This document shows, one piece after another, positions 1 through 8,955 of a stretch of DNA of 64,000 nucleotides. The stretch lies in contig NZ_AUCH01000001.1 of NCBI RefSeq assembly GCF_000429665.1, forward strand, positions 1 through 64,000. The letters are read 5' to 3'. The notes beneath the pieces were generated by a model, which worked only from the letters and a program-made list of their open reading frames with translations, was not told where the DNA came from and made no database searches. The position numbers were made by a program, and so were the translations under genes. Within the stretch, counting starts at the first letter, position 1. Every line of letters starts with the position of its first letter. Origin of the DNA: Azovibrio restrictus DSM 23866. GTDB taxonomy: Bacteria > Pseudomonadota > Gammaproteobacteria > Burkholderiales > Rhodocyclaceae.

Positions 1-2
1 CC

Positions 3-437
3 GAGAACCGCAACGGCCTCGTCGTTGATGTGGAAACCACCCAGGCCAGCGGTACTGCCGAATGGGAAGCGGCCAAGCGCATGATCGGCCGCACCGTCCA
101 GTCTGGGGCAACGGTGGGCGCGGACAAGGGCTACGACACGGCGGATTTCGTGAGCCATCTTCAGGGCCTGGGCATCAAAGCCCACGTGGCAAGGAAGACG
201 AGCGGCAGCGCGGTCGATGGCCGCACGGCCCGGGGTAAGGGCTACGCCCTGAGCCTGAAGCGCCGCAAGATGATTGAAGAGGCGTTTGGCTGGATCAAGA
301 CCGTGGGCGGCTTGCGGAAGACCCGCCACAAGGGCGTGGCCAAACTTGCCGGCCAGGCGCTTCTCTGCTTTGCCGCCTACAACCTGACCCGGCTGCAAAC
401 CCTGCTGGCGCCGAGGATGAAATTGCTGCCCACATAG
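3..437 (+). CDS. IS5-family transposase, C-terminal part (cut by window start)
   Basis: The reading frame is open from the first bases of the window, so this is the 3' part of a transposase gene whose start lies outside; the GTG at 30 is only an internal codon. Residues include a DDE-type segment (GADKGYD) and a Y2-like signature RKMIEEAFGWIK, in which R-x3-E-x6-K matches the IS4/IS5 superfamily. The C-terminus (LCFAAYNLTRL) is typical of IS5-group DDE transposases. The enzyme would cut and join the ends of its own element. I could not fix the terminal inverted repeat because the other end is not in the window. Family call is confident; the exact IS name is unknown. Confidence 0.85.
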   Translation, partial: ENRNGLVVDVETTQASGTAEWEAAKRMIGRTVQSGATVGADKGYDTADFVSHLQGLGIKAHVARKTSGSAVDGRTARGKGYALSLKRRKMIEEAFGWIKTVGGLRKTRHKGVAKLAGQALLCFAAYNLTRLQTLLAPRMKLLPT

Positions 438-703
438 GGCGAGGTGCGCCCGCTGCCGGCCCGGTGGCGGGGAAATGGGGCCGAAAGCCCCGTGACAAAG
501 GGCGAAAAGGCCCGAAAAACCGGGCCGTCGGGGCTGCCGCCCCGTAAAAAATCTCGGCAGGGAAAGAAAATCGGGAATCACGATGAGTTTCTCACCAGCC
601 TGCTAACGAAGCCTTTGTAGTAGGTAATGGACGCTACGCGACGCTTTATCGCGCAGCGTCCAACGACCGGGAGCTGCTTTGACCGCAATATCTGCCGCGA
701 CTC
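438..703. other. Non-coding tail of the insertion sequence and adjoining spacer
   Basis: No credible gene. The stretch holds a G/C hairpin (GGCCCG at 509-514 with CGGGCC at 521-526) followed by A-rich bases, probably the end of the IS. A second, nearly perfect hairpin at 629-661 has arms GGACGCTACGCGA and TCGCGCAGCGTCC with a 7-base loop. The latter lies just beyond the 3' end of the minus-strand lipoprotein gene and could be its terminator or a recombination-site remnant. Confidence 0.5.
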
Positions 704-1366
704 TCATCCATTCCTGCGCCGCCACTTATCGCGCGCATACCGAGCGATGGCGGAATCGGGTTCCGCACCATCGAGGCTGCGGCCGTTCACGGTAAGACCG
801 AATGCGGAAGCCCGCACCGCAGTTTCAGCAGCGCTTAGTCCCCCTACGCGTCTGACCACATCGTCCCAACCCTTAAAACGAGCCTTCGTCCGCTCTTCCA
901 CGATTTGGTGCACAACGTCGTCACTCAACCCCTGCAAGTCCGCAAGCTGCAGCTCGGTCGCACTGTTGATCTCTATATTCTCGATTGGCGCTGCCTCGGC
1001 TGCGGCCCATTGCCGTTCGCGCTCTGCGCGCGCCTCGGCTTCAACTTTCGCTTCCGCCTCGAGGCGAATCTTGCTTTCCGAGACGCTGCGCTCGAACTCT
1101 GCATGCCGCGCGGCCTTCGCTTCGGGTGTATTGGCAGATTCCCACTGTGCCTTCTGCTCGGCCAATACCTTGGCAGAATGCTTCGTAATGCAATCGTAGC
1201 GACGGTCAATCTCATAACCATCTTCCATCGCCTGATTACGCCGTTCTAACGTAAGGAGTGGTTCGCCTTCGCATACGGCAAGATAGTCAGCAGAGGGCTG
1301 GGAAGGCTTGCACGCCACCGCCGCAACGGCAGCGATCATAAGTAAAGCTCTTGGTATTATTTTCAT
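704..1366 (-). CDS. Putative lipoprotein with a ComEA-like helix-hairpin-helix domain
   Basis: A 220-residue protein. The N-terminus is a signal peptide with a lipobox-like end (AVAC, about residues 16-19), so it is probably a lipid-anchored envelope protein, although Ala at -3 makes the lipobox imperfect. Residues 80-125 are a charged, Ala/Glu-rich, probably coiled-coil stretch. Residues about 130-195 resemble the ComEA/HHH_3 fold (INSATELQLADLQGLSDD, then a second helix with RVGGL). Such domains usually bind DNA, which is odd for a lipoprotein, but ComEA-type proteins also work outside the cytoplasm. It sits alone between an IS end and attC-like hairpins, so acquisition by transfer is plausible. 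No function is assigned. Confidence 0.65.
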   Translation of the reverse strand: MKIIPRALLMIAAVAAVACKPSQPSADYLAVCEGEPLLTLERRNQAMEDGYEIDRRYDCITKHSAKVLAEQKAQWESANTPEAKAARHAEFERSVSESKIRLEAEAKVEAEARAERERQWAAAEAAPIENIEINSATELQLADLQGLSDDVVHQIVEERTKARFKGWDDVVRRVGGLSAAETAVRASAFGLTVNGRSLDGAEPDSAIARYARDKWRRRNG

Positions 1367-1397
1367 GTCAGTCGATATGCTTTATGGTGTTGTTGCA

Positions 1398-1523
1398 GCC
1401 TAATGTCCCAGCGACCGAAGGGAGTGTCTTGAGCGGGATGTTAGACGCCCGCAAAGTGCTAGCACACAAGGGACGCGAAGCCGGCTTGCCGGCGTAGCGT
1501 CCCTCTGGAGCGGAAGGTTAGAC
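1398..1523 (+). repeat. attC-like hairpin pair in a 315-base gene-free gap (1367-1681)
   Basis: The gap upstream of the lipoprotein gene contains two GTTAGAC motifs (1440-1446 and 1517-1523), which fit the integron core consensus GTTRRRY. One is preceded at 1398-1404 by GCCTAAT, one base from RYYYAAC. Between the two GTTAGAC copies is a nested hairpin: AGGGACGC 1469-1476 with GCGTCCCT 1497-1504, and CCGGC 1481-1485 with GCCGG 1488-1492. Arms of this kind are common in attC sites of chromosomal integrons. The match is incomplete (no perfect RYYYAAC partner, and opposite orientation to the neighbouring gene), so this is a candidate only. No promoter or other gene was seen in the rest of the gap. 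Confidence 0.4.
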
Positions 1524-1626
1524 GGGTCTCTTCGTATCGCCAACTTATCTCACTGGAGGGGAACGATACCTCATTTGGCATCCCTGACACCATACATCCG
1601 GCATGGTAAGACTCCATCCGCCTGCC

Positions 1627-1663
1627 AAGCAAAAAGCCAGCCTCAAAGGCTGGCTTTTTGCTT
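1627..1663 (-). terminator. Rho-independent terminator of ppc
   Basis: A perfect 16-base-pair inverted repeat (AAGCAAAAAGCCAGCC with GGCTGGCTTTTTGCTT, 5-base loop) lies 18 bases beyond the ppc stop codon. Runs of A and T on both arms make it a good terminator in either direction. Confidence 0.9.
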
Positions 1664-1681
1664 GGGAGCGCAGGGGCGTGT

Positions 1682-4444
1682 TCAGCCGCTGTTACGCAGC
1701 CCCGCCGCAATCCCGTTGATGGTGATGTGGATGCCCCGGGCGATGCGTTCGTCTTCCGCGCCGCTCCGGTGCCGGCGCAGGAGTTCCACCTGGAGGTGGT
1801 TCAAGGGGTCCATGTAGGGGAAGCGGTTGCGGATGGAGCGCTTCAGGAGCGGGTTGTCGGCCAGGAAGTCCTGCTGCTCCTCGATGGCGAGCAGGTGCTG
1901 GCGGGTCAGTTCCCATTCGGCCTGGATGCGGCCGAAGACCTGCTGGCGCAGGGCCGGGTCGGTGACCAGTTCGGCGTAGCGGGAGGCGATGGCGAGATCG
2001 GTCTTGGCCAGCACCATGTCCATGTTGGAGAGCAGGGTGCGGAAGAAGGGCCAGTGGCGGTACATGCGTTGCAGCACGGGCAGTCCTTCCGGGTTGGCCT
2101 CCAGCCAGCCGTTTACTGCGGTGCCGAAGCCATACCAGCCGGGCAGCATCAGGCGGCACTGGGCCCAGGAGAATACCCAGGGAATGGCGCGCAGGTCCTC
2201 GATGGCCTCGGACTTCTTCCTGGAGGCAGGGCGGCTGCCGATGTTGAGGTTGGCGATTTCCGAGAGGGGCGTGGATTCCCGGAAGTAGGTGGTGAAGCCC
2301 GGGGTTTCGTACACCAGGCCCCGGTAGGCGGCGAAGGCCCGGCGGGAGAGTTCGTCCATCACCGGGTGGAAGGCCTCGGCCCGTTCCACCTGGTTTTCGT
2401 GGTCGGTGAGGGTGGCTTCCAGGGTGGCGGCCACGAGGATTTCCAGGTTGCGCCGGCCCACTTCCGGGTTGGCGTACTTGGAGGCGATGACTTCCCCCTG
2501 TTCGGTGATGCGGATCTGGCCCGAGACGGCGCCGGCGGGCTGGGCCAGGATAGCCTGGTAGCTGGGGCCGCCGCCCCGGCCCACGGAACCGCCGCGGCCA
2601 TGGAACAGGCGCAGGCGCACTCCGTGGCGGGCGAACACCCGGGTGAGCTGCACTTCGGCCTGGTAGAGCTCCCAGCCGGAGGTGAGGAAGCCCCCGTCCT
2701 TGTTGCTGTCCGAGTAACCGAGCATGACTTCCTGTTCGTCGCCGCGGCTCTTGGCCAGCTGCCGGTAGAGGGGCAGCTGGAAGATGGCGTCCATCACCGG
2801 GCCCGCCTGGCGCAGGTCGCCGATGGTTTCGAACAGGGGGATGATGTTCATGGCCAGTTGCGGCAGGGCTCCTGGCCCATTTGCCGGCAGCAGCAGGCCG
2901 GATTCCTTCAACAGCAGGGCCACTTCCAGGAGGTCCGAGACCCCGTCGGTCTTGGAGATGATGCAGTTGGGCAGGGCCGCCGCGCCGTAACGCTGGCGCA
3001 GTTCCCGGGCGGCAAAGAAGATCGCCAGTTCGCCCCGGGTTTCCTCGCTGTAATCAAGCCAGGGGGAATGGAGGGGCCTGGGCGTGGCCAGTTCTTCGCA
3101 GAGCAGGGCGATGCGGGCGGGCTCGGGCAGAGCTTCGTAATCGGCGCAGCGGCCGGCCAGGGCCAGCAGTTCGGCCACGCTCCTGGCGTGCACGTCGGAA
3201 TTCTGGCGCAGGTCCACAGGGGCCAGGTGGAAACCGAACACCTGCACGGCCCGGATCAGCCGGCGCAGGCGCCCTCTGGCCAGGCGGGCCGCACCGTTCT
3301 GCTCGAGGGAGCCGGCCAGCACGGCCAGGTCGGCGGCCAGGGCATCGGCCGTGGGGTAGGGCTCGGCCTGGGCCACCGGGTGGCGCAGGGAATGCTGGTG
3401 ATCCAGGGCCTGGATGGTGGCGGCCAGACGGGCGTAGATGCCGGCCAGGGCGCGCCGGTAGGGCTCGTCGGCCCGCTGGGGCGAGGTGTCGGGAGAGGCT
3501 TCCGAGAGGGCGGCCAGCGCCGGGGAAACCTGGATCAGCAGCTGGGACAGGGGCAGCTCCCGGCCCAGGGCATGGATTTCCTCCAGGTAGAAGTTGAAGG
3601 CGGCGGCCGATTGCAGGCGCAGGGTCTCGGTGAGGATCTCTGCCGTGACGAAGGGATTGCCGTCCCGGTCGCCGCCGATCCAGGAGCCGATGCGGAAAAA
3701 GGGCGGCAGTTCCTCCGGCTCGCCGTTGCGGGCCAGCAGGTCTTCCAGCTGGCCATACAGCCGGGGCAGTTCGGTGAAGAAGGTTTCGTGGAAGAAGTTG
3801 ATGCCGTTCTTCACCTCATCCACCACCTTCAGGCGGTTCGGGCGCATCAGCCGGGTCTGCCACAGGGTGAGCACCAGCCGGGCCAGTTCTCCGTCGTTCT
3901 CCGCCTCTTCTTCGGGCGTGAGTTGCAGCCGGTCCCGCTGTTCCAGCAGGCCGGCGATGGCGTGCTGGCACTGGAGGGTGCTCTGGCGCTGCACCTCGGT
4001 GGGGTGGGCAGTGAGTACCGGGACCACCAGGGCCTGGCGCAGGCAGTCGGCCAGGGTGTCCAGGGAAACCCCGGCCTCCTGGATGGAGGCGAAAGCCTTC
4101 TGCAGGCTGCCTTCCCGGGCCGGGGAGCCGGCGATCTCGTGGGCCCGGCGGCGGCGGATGTGGTGCTGGTCCTCGGCGATGTTGGCCAGTTGCAGGAAGT
4201 AGCTGAAGGCCCGCACCACGGACATGGTTTCATCCCGGGACAGGCCCACCAGCAGTTCATTGAGTCCGGCCCGGACCCGGTCTTCCCCTTCCCGGGCAAA
4301 CAGCACTGCGGTCTGGCGGATGCTTTCCACCAGGTCGAAGATGGCCTGGCCTTCCTGTTCCCGCACCGTGTCGCCCAGGAGGCGGCCCAGGAGGCGGATG
4401 TCCTGGCGCAGGGGTTCGTCCTTGTCGAATTCGGTTGTACTCAT
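1682..4444 (-). CDS. ppc: Phosphoenolpyruvate carboxylase
   Basis: Cytoplasmic enzyme that carboxylates PEP with bicarbonate to oxaloacetate, refilling the TCA cycle. At 920 residues it is full length for the bacterial family. The catalytic His motif TAHPTE is at about residue 147, and the active-site loops FHGRGGSVGRGGGP and GYSDSNKDGG are present, with the family's usual C-terminus ending in NSG. It is the last gene of a minus-strand series (dld, TauE-like, AEC-like, ppc), starting 21 bases after the AEC gene, and is followed by a strong terminator. Being next to lactate oxidation genes suggests an anaplerotic role during growth on lactate together with PEP synthase at 18592. Start ATG at 4444 gives the expected N-terminus. 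Confidence 0.97.
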   Translation of the reverse strand: MSTTEFDKDEPLRQDIRLLGRLLGDTVREQEGQAIFDLVESIRQTAVLFAREGEDRVRAGLNELLVGLSRDETMSVVRAFSYFLQLANIAEDQHHIRRRRAHEIAGSPAREGSLQKAFASIQEAGVSLDTLADCLRQALVVPVLTAHPTEVQRQSTLQCQHAIAGLLEQRDRLQLTPEEEAENDGELARLVLTLWQTRLMRPNRLKVVDEVKNGINFFHETFFTELPRLYGQLEDLLARNGEPEELPPFFRIGSWIGGDRDGNPFVTAEILTETLRLQSAAAFNFYLEEIHALGRELPLSQLLIQVSPALAALSEASPDTSPQRADEPYRRALAGIYARLAATIQALDHQHSLRHPVAQAEPYPTADALAADLAVLAGSLEQNGAARLARGRLRRLIRAVQVFGFHLAPVDLRQNSDVHARSVAELLALAGRCADYEALPEPARIALLCEELATPRPLHSPWLDYSEETRGELAIFFAARELRQRYGAAALPNCIISKTDGVSDLLEVALLLKESGLLLPANGPGALPQLAMNIIPLFETIGDLRQAGPVMDAIFQLPLYRQLAKSRGDEQEVMLGYSDSNKDGGFLTSGWELYQAEVQLTRVFARHGVRLRLFHGRGGSVGRGGGPSYQAILAQPAGAVSGQIRITEQGEVIASKYANPEVGRRNLEILVAATLEATLTDHENQVERAEAFHPVMDELSRRAFAAYRGLVYETPGFTTYFRESTPLSEIANLNIGSRPASRKKSEAIEDLRAIPWVFSWAQCRLMLPGWYGFGTAVNGWLEANPEGLPVLQRMYRHWPFFRTLLSNMDMVLAKTDLAIASRYAELVTDPALRQQVFGRIQAEWELTRQHLLAIEEQQDFLADNPLLKRSIRNRFPYMDPLNHLQVELLRRHRSGAEDERIARGIHITINGIAAGLRNSG

Positions 4445-4465
4445 GGGTGTCTCGCGGGTCTGGAA

Positions 4466-5341
4466 TCAGTGGAGGGTAAGGTACAGGGCCAGGGGCAGAA
4501 AGAACAGGGCCGCCAGGTTGCCGATCAGGACAATGGAGGCCACCCGTTCCGGTTCCTGGCGGTAGCGTTCGGAAAAGAGGAAGTTCAGCACTGCCGGGGG
4601 CAGGGCGCCGAAGACGATCAGCATTTCCCAGTCGCGGCCCGTGATGCCCAGGGCCCAGGCGCTGGCCGCAGCCAGCAAGAGGCCGCTGAGGGGGCAGAAC
4701 AGGGCGCCCACCAGGCCGATCTTCCATTCCCCCAGGGCCGTGCTGGCCAGACGCACCCCCAGGGAAAACAGCATCAGGGGCACGGCAATCTCGCCCAGCA
4801 TCCGGATCGAGATCAGCAGCGGCTCCCACAGGTGCAGCCCGGCCAGGTTGAAGGCCAGGCCCAGGATGGCGGCCGCCACCACCGGCACCCGCCAGAGCTG
4901 CAGCAGCCGGGCCTGGGGATTGAGCCAGCGGGCCCCCAGGGAAAAATGCAGGGTGTTTTCCACCATGAACAGCACGATGGCCGCCGGCAGGGCCGCCTCG
5001 CCCCAGGCCAGCACCGCCAGGGGCAGGCCGATGTTGCCCGAGTTGTTGAACATCATGGGCGGGATGAAGGTCTTGTTCCGGTAGCCCAAGAGCCGCGCCA
5101 GAGGCCAGGCCAGGAGACCACTGCCCAGCACCACCACCAGGGCGCCCAGGGCCAGGGGGCCGTAGCTGCCCAGGTCCAGGGGTTTGCCGGCCAGGGCGTA
5201 GAACACCAGGGCGGGCACGAACACATCCATGTTCACGTTGTTGGCGGCGCTCATGTCGGGCTTGCAGCGGCGGGCATAGAGGTAGCCGATGCCGACGATG
5301 GCAAAGATGGGCAGCAGGATGGAGACGATGCGGATCAGCAC
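4466..5341 (-). CDS. AEC-family (auxin efflux carrier-like) membrane transporter
   Basis: A 291-residue integral membrane protein with about ten hydrophobic segments and the two-repeat layout of the AEC/BART superfamily; the conserved NNSGNIGLPLAVLAWG stretch of the first repeat is clear. Bacterial AEC members move organic acids such as malate or malonate; the substrate here cannot be read from sequence. I chose the GTG at 5341, five bases after the stop of the upstream TauE-like gene, because the frame upstream of it only overlaps that gene. Tight spacing on both sides (21 bases to ppc) indicates one transcript with TauE-like and ppc genes. Possible lactate- or C4-acid-related permease by context only. 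Confidence 0.82.
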   Translation of the reverse strand: MLIRIVSILLPIFAIVGIGYLYARRCKPDMSAANNVNMDVFVPALVFYALAGKPLDLGSYGPLALGALVVVLGSGLLAWPLARLLGYRNKTFIPPMMFNNSGNIGLPLAVLAWGEAALPAAIVLFMVENTLHFSLGARWLNPQARLLQLWRVPVVAAAILGLAFNLAGLHLWEPLLISIRMLGEIAVPLMLFSLGVRLASTALGEWKIGLVGALFCPLSGLLLAAASAWALGITGRDWEMLIVFGALPPAVLNFLFSERYRQEPERVASIVLIGNLAALFFLPLALYLTLH

Positions 5342-5346
5342 GGAGC

Positions 5347-6135
5347 TCAGCTCACATAGGTCTTGTAGAAGTAGATCAGGGTCAGGCTGGCCCCCACGCC
5401 GATCACCAGGCGCTTCAGCCAGAGAGCGGGCAGCCGCTTGGCCAGCAGGGCCCCCGCATAGCCGCCCAAGGTGGCGGTGAGCAGCATCACCAGGGTGTGC
5501 GGCCAGGAAATCGCCCCGGCGATGATGAAGGTGAGCGCCGAAACCGTGTAGGTGACGGCGGCAATCCAGTTCTTCAGGCCGTTCAGCTCCTGCACATGGG
5601 TGACCCCCTGGATGGACAGGGCGGCCAGGGTGAGGATGCCTTGCCCGGCGCCGAAAAAGCCCCCATAGACGGCGACGATGAACTGGAACAGCAGCCCGCC
5701 GGGGCCGCCCGGATTGCTCTTTTGCGTCTGCTGCCCGAGCCAACCCTTGACCCGTTTCACCAGGCTGCCCACCTGGTTACTGAAAGCGAACAGGGCTGTG
5801 GCGATCAGCAGCAGCCAGGGAATCATCCTGGCAAAAGCGGCATTGGAGGTGGCCAGCAGCAGCAGACCGCCGCCGATGCCGCCCAGGAAGGACACCGCCG
5901 TGAGGCCCATGACCCAGCCCCTGTGCCGGGCCAGCTCCTGCCGGTAGGCCCAGGCACTGGAAAGGCTGGCGGGCCAGAGGGCCACGGTGTTGCTGGCATT
6001 GGCGGTGACGGGGGGGAGCCCGGCAGCGAGCAGGGCGGGGAAGGAGAAAAAGGTGCCGCCGCCGGCCATGGCATTCATGGCGCCGGCCAGGAAAGCCCCG
6101 CCGGCAACGAGGAGCATGGGTAGGAGTTCAGTCAT
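5347..6135 (-). CDS. TSUP-family permease (TauE/SafE, YfcA-like)
   Basis: A 262-residue inner membrane protein with about eight hydrophobic segments and the Gly-rich N-terminal repeat of the TauE/SafE family (AGAMNAMAGGGTFFSFPAL), repeated in the second half (YGGFFGAGQG). Family members move sulfite, sulfoacetate, sulfolactate or other small organic anions. It starts 44 bases after the D-lactate dehydrogenase gene and ends five bases before the AEC gene, so it is probably co-transcribed with both. A role in organic-acid movement is suggested by context; substrate is unknown. Confidence 0.85.
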   Translation of the reverse strand: MTELLPMLLVAGGAFLAGAMNAMAGGGTFFSFPALLAAGLPPVTANASNTVALWPASLSSAWAYRQELARHRGWVMGLTAVSFLGGIGGGLLLLATSNAAFARMIPWLLLIATALFAFSNQVGSLVKRVKGWLGQQTQKSNPGGPGGLLFQFIVAVYGGFFGAGQGILTLAALSIQGVTHVQELNGLKNWIAAVTYTVSALTFIIAGAISWPHTLVMLLTATLGGYAGALLAKRLPALWLKRLVIGVGASLTLIYFYKTYVS

Positions 6136-6179
6136 CGGGATTCAACCTGGAAACCTCACTATGGTGGGTTCTGAAAATT

Positions 6180-8933
6180 TCACTTGGCACACCCATCCAG
6201 CAGATAGGCGATGGAACGGTAGGGAATGCCGCTGTGGTCCGACAGGCCCAGCTCGCAGGTGCGGTTGCTGGAATAGCCCTCGCGGCAGCTTTCCGGCAGT
6301 TGCAGGTCGCGCAGGGCATGGTCGTTCAATTCCGGCACGGCAAAACCCCGGTCACCGCCAAAGCCGCAGCACTTCACCTCGGGGGGCACGATCACGTGGC
6401 GGCTGCAGGCCTGGGCCAGGGCCAGCAGCTTGTCGGCCTCACCCAGGCGCCGGGCGCTGCAGTTCACGTGCAAGGCCACGGGTTCGGCCCGGGGCTGGAG
6501 CTTCAGGCGGGTCAGCAGGTGGTCGTGGGCAAACTCGCCGAAATCCTGGATGGGCAGCGCCGCATCAGGCTGGGCCGCCAGGTACTGGCGCATGCGCAGG
6601 GTACAGGGGCTGGCATCGAAGAAGATGGGCAGCCGCCCCCCCTCGCTGGCGTCGGCCAGGGCCTCGGCCAGCTCCCTGGCCTTCGCCGTGGCCGTGTCGA
6701 ACAGGCCCTTGCTGTGGAAAGGCTGGCCGCAGCACAGGCCGTTCTGCTCCCGGGGCAGGCGCACCCCCAGGCCGGCCTTATCCAGCAGGCGGCGGATCAC
6801 CGTGGGCAGGTCGTCCCCTTCCGTTTCCCCGAACATGCGCCCGGCACAACCGGAGAAATAGACCACCTGTTCCGGCAGGCTCCCGGCCGGAACGGGCGCC
6901 GAGTGTCGGGCTGGGGCCAGGGAAGGGCGCCAGGCTCCGCCGCTCAGCTTGCCCAGGGCCGCGTGGCCCAGGGCGGCGGCGGCCAGTTTGCCGGCCCCCA
7001 GGCTCCAGCGGGCCAGGGCCGTGGTGGCGGCATAGTGTTCAGCCGCCTGACGGCCCAGGAAGCGGGCCACGCTGCCGATGCTGCCGGCCCGCTGTTCCCG
7101 GATCAGGGCGCCGGTTTCTATGCCCACCGGGCAGACCGTGGAGCAGAGGCCGCAGCCGGCGCAGGTATCCATGCCCTGGTAGCGGTAGGCGCTCTCCAGC
7201 TCCGGCACGGCTTCCCCGGCCTCCTGACGGGCGTGGATGTGGCGGGAGGCGACGATGCGCTGACGAGGCGAGAAGGTGAGCCCCGCCGAGGGGCACTGGG
7301 GCTCGCAGAAACCGCATTCGATGCAGCGGTCCACCAGGCTATGGACGGCGGGCATGGGTTTCAGGTGGCGGAGGTGGGCCTCGGGGTCCCCATTCAGAAC
7401 CACGCCGGGGTTGAGGATGCCCCTGGGGTCCAGCAGCTGCTTGATTTCCCACATCAGGGCCGTGGCCTCCTTGCCCCATTCCAGTTCCACGAAGGGCGCC
7501 ATGTTGCGGCCGGTGCCGTGTTCGGCCTTGAGGGAGCCGTCGTACTTGTCCACCACCAGGTGGCAGACCTCGTCCATGAAACGGGCGTAGCGCTCCACCT
7601 CGGCCGGGGTGGAAAAATCCTGGGTGAACACGAAGTGCAGGTTGCCCTCCAGGGCGTGCCCGAAAATGATGGCCTCGTGGTAGCCATGCCGCTCGAACAG
7701 GGCCTGCAGGTCCAGGGTGGCAGCAGCGAGGGATGCGATGGGAAAGGCCACGTCCTCGATGATCACCGTGGTGCCCAACGGGCGGATGGCGCCCACGGCA
7801 GGGAAGGTGCCCTTGCGGATCTTCCACAGGGTGTCGCAGGCCTTGGGGTCGCGCTGGAACGCCACCGGCAGCAGGGTGGCGTGTTCAGCCAGCAGGGTTT
7901 CGATGGCGGCGATCTGGTCGTCGAGGGCCCCCGGGTCCGAGGCCCGGGTTTCGATCAACAGGGCCGTGGCGCCCCCGGCCAGTCCGGCCAGGGGAAAGGG
8001 CAGGCCCGGCTGGTTTTCCACCGAGCGCAGGGCCGCCCGGTCCATGAGCTCCACGGCGGCCACCGGCGCCTCCTTCAGGGCGATCACCGCCTGGCAGGCG
8101 CTTTCCATGTCCCGGAAGATCACCAGGGCACTGGACTTGTGGGCATGCTCCTCCACCGTGTGGTAACTGACCCGGGCCATGAAGCCCAGGGTGCCCTCGG
8201 AGCCCACCATCAGGTGGGTGAGGATGTCGATGGGATCGGTGAAGTCGAGCAGCGCATTGAGGCTGTAGCCGGTGGTGTTCTTGATCTGGAATTTCTTCCT
8301 GATCCGGGCGCTCAGCAGCGGGTCGGCCTGGACCCGGTCGGCCATGGCGCCCAGGGCCGCCAGCAGGGAGGCGTGGCTGGCGGTGAAGGCGGCCCGGCTG
8401 TAGGGGTCGCTGCTGTCCAGCACGGTGCCGTCGGCCAGGATCAGGCGCAGGCCCGCCAGGGTCTTGTAGCTGTTCTGGGCAGTACCGCAGCACATGCCGC
8501 TGGCGTTATTGGCGGCAATGCCGCCGATCTTGCAGGTGGCGATGGAGGCCGGGTCGGGACCGATCTTGCGCCCGAAGGGGGCCAGCTTCCGGTTCGCCTC
8601 GGCCCCCACCACGGCGGGCCCCAGGTGGATCAGGCGTCCGTCCGGGCTGACCTTGACCTGGCGCCAGGCGTCGCCCAGCACCGCCAGGATGCCGTCCGTG
8701 ACGGCCTGGCCGGAAAGGCTGGTGCCGGCGGCCCGGAAGGTGACCGGTTTGCCCAGGTCCCGGGCCAGGGCGAGCAGGGCCTGGATTTCAGCTTCACTGT
8801 CGACGATCACCACCACCTCGGGGATCAGCCGGTAGAAGCTGGCATCGGTGCCATAGGCGAGCCGGCGCAGGGGATCGGTGACCATGCGTTCGGCGGGAAT
8901 GAAACGGGCGAGCCCGTGGAGCAGGGGAGTCAT
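6180..8933 (-). CDS. FAD/Fe-S D-lactate dehydrogenase (Dld-II/YdiJ type)
   Basis: A 917-residue fusion of an FAD-linked oxidase (residues 1-530; PCMH-type FAD motif with TFRAAGTSLSGQA) and a glycolate-oxidase-like iron-sulfur half. The Fe-S half has two 4Fe-4S motifs (CIECGFCEPQCP and CAGCGLCSTVCP) and two CCG-type domains (CCGQPF and CCGFGG). This is the architecture of respiratory D-lactate dehydrogenases such as Shewanella Dld-II. It oxidises D-lactate to pyruvate and passes electrons toward the respiratory chain at the membrane. The neighbouring TRAP transporter and the lutACB genes support D-lactate as substrate, although D-2-hydroxyglutarate is handled by related enzymes. Likely co-transcribed with the TauE-like gene 44 bases downstream. 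Confidence 0.85.
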   Translation of the reverse strand: MTPLLHGLARFIPAERMVTDPLRRLAYGTDASFYRLIPEVVVIVDSEAEIQALLALARDLGKPVTFRAAGTSLSGQAVTDGILAVLGDAWRQVKVSPDGRLIHLGPAVVGAEANRKLAPFGRKIGPDPASIATCKIGGIAANNASGMCCGTAQNSYKTLAGLRLILADGTVLDSSDPYSRAAFTASHASLLAALGAMADRVQADPLLSARIRKKFQIKNTTGYSLNALLDFTDPIDILTHLMVGSEGTLGFMARVSYHTVEEHAHKSSALVIFRDMESACQAVIALKEAPVAAVELMDRAALRSVENQPGLPFPLAGLAGGATALLIETRASDPGALDDQIAAIETLLAEHATLLPVAFQRDPKACDTLWKIRKGTFPAVGAIRPLGTTVIIEDVAFPIASLAAATLDLQALFERHGYHEAIIFGHALEGNLHFVFTQDFSTPAEVERYARFMDEVCHLVVDKYDGSLKAEHGTGRNMAPFVELEWGKEATALMWEIKQLLDPRGILNPGVVLNGDPEAHLRHLKPMPAVHSLVDRCIECGFCEPQCPSAGLTFSPRQRIVASRHIHARQEAGEAVPELESAYRYQGMDTCAGCGLCSTVCPVGIETGALIREQRAGSIGSVARFLGRQAAEHYAATTALARWSLGAGKLAAAALGHAALGKLSGGAWRPSLAPARHSAPVPAGSLPEQVVYFSGCAGRMFGETEGDDLPTVIRRLLDKAGLGVRLPREQNGLCCGQPFHSKGLFDTATAKARELAEALADASEGGRLPIFFDASPCTLRMRQYLAAQPDAALPIQDFGEFAHDHLLTRLKLQPRAEPVALHVNCSARRLGEADKLLALAQACSRHVIVPPEVKCCGFGGDRGFAVPELNDHALRDLQLPESCREGYSSNRTCELGLSDHSGIPYRSIAYLLDGCAK

Positions 8934-8955
8934 GGCGGCCAGTCACTAAAAAACG

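Noticed and set aside
629..661. Hairpin 629-661 as a genuine attC site
   Set aside because: Its GTCCAAC motif lies on the wrong side for the consensus and the partner core is poor; a terminator or repeat is equally likely.
1459..1710. An 83-codon minus-strand ORF next to ppc
   Set aside because: It covers the ppc terminator and the attC-like hairpins and has no recognisable protein features.
1658..5359. A 1233-codon open frame on the plus strand opposite ppc and the AEC gene
   Set aside because: It is a GC-rich antisense shadow: His/Gln/Gly-rich translation without any fold, while the other strand encodes complete known proteins.
5342..5743. N-terminal extension of the AEC transporter to 5743
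   Set aside because: The extra 134 codons lie in another frame of the TauE-like gene and encode no membrane or signal segment; GTG 5341 fits the family.
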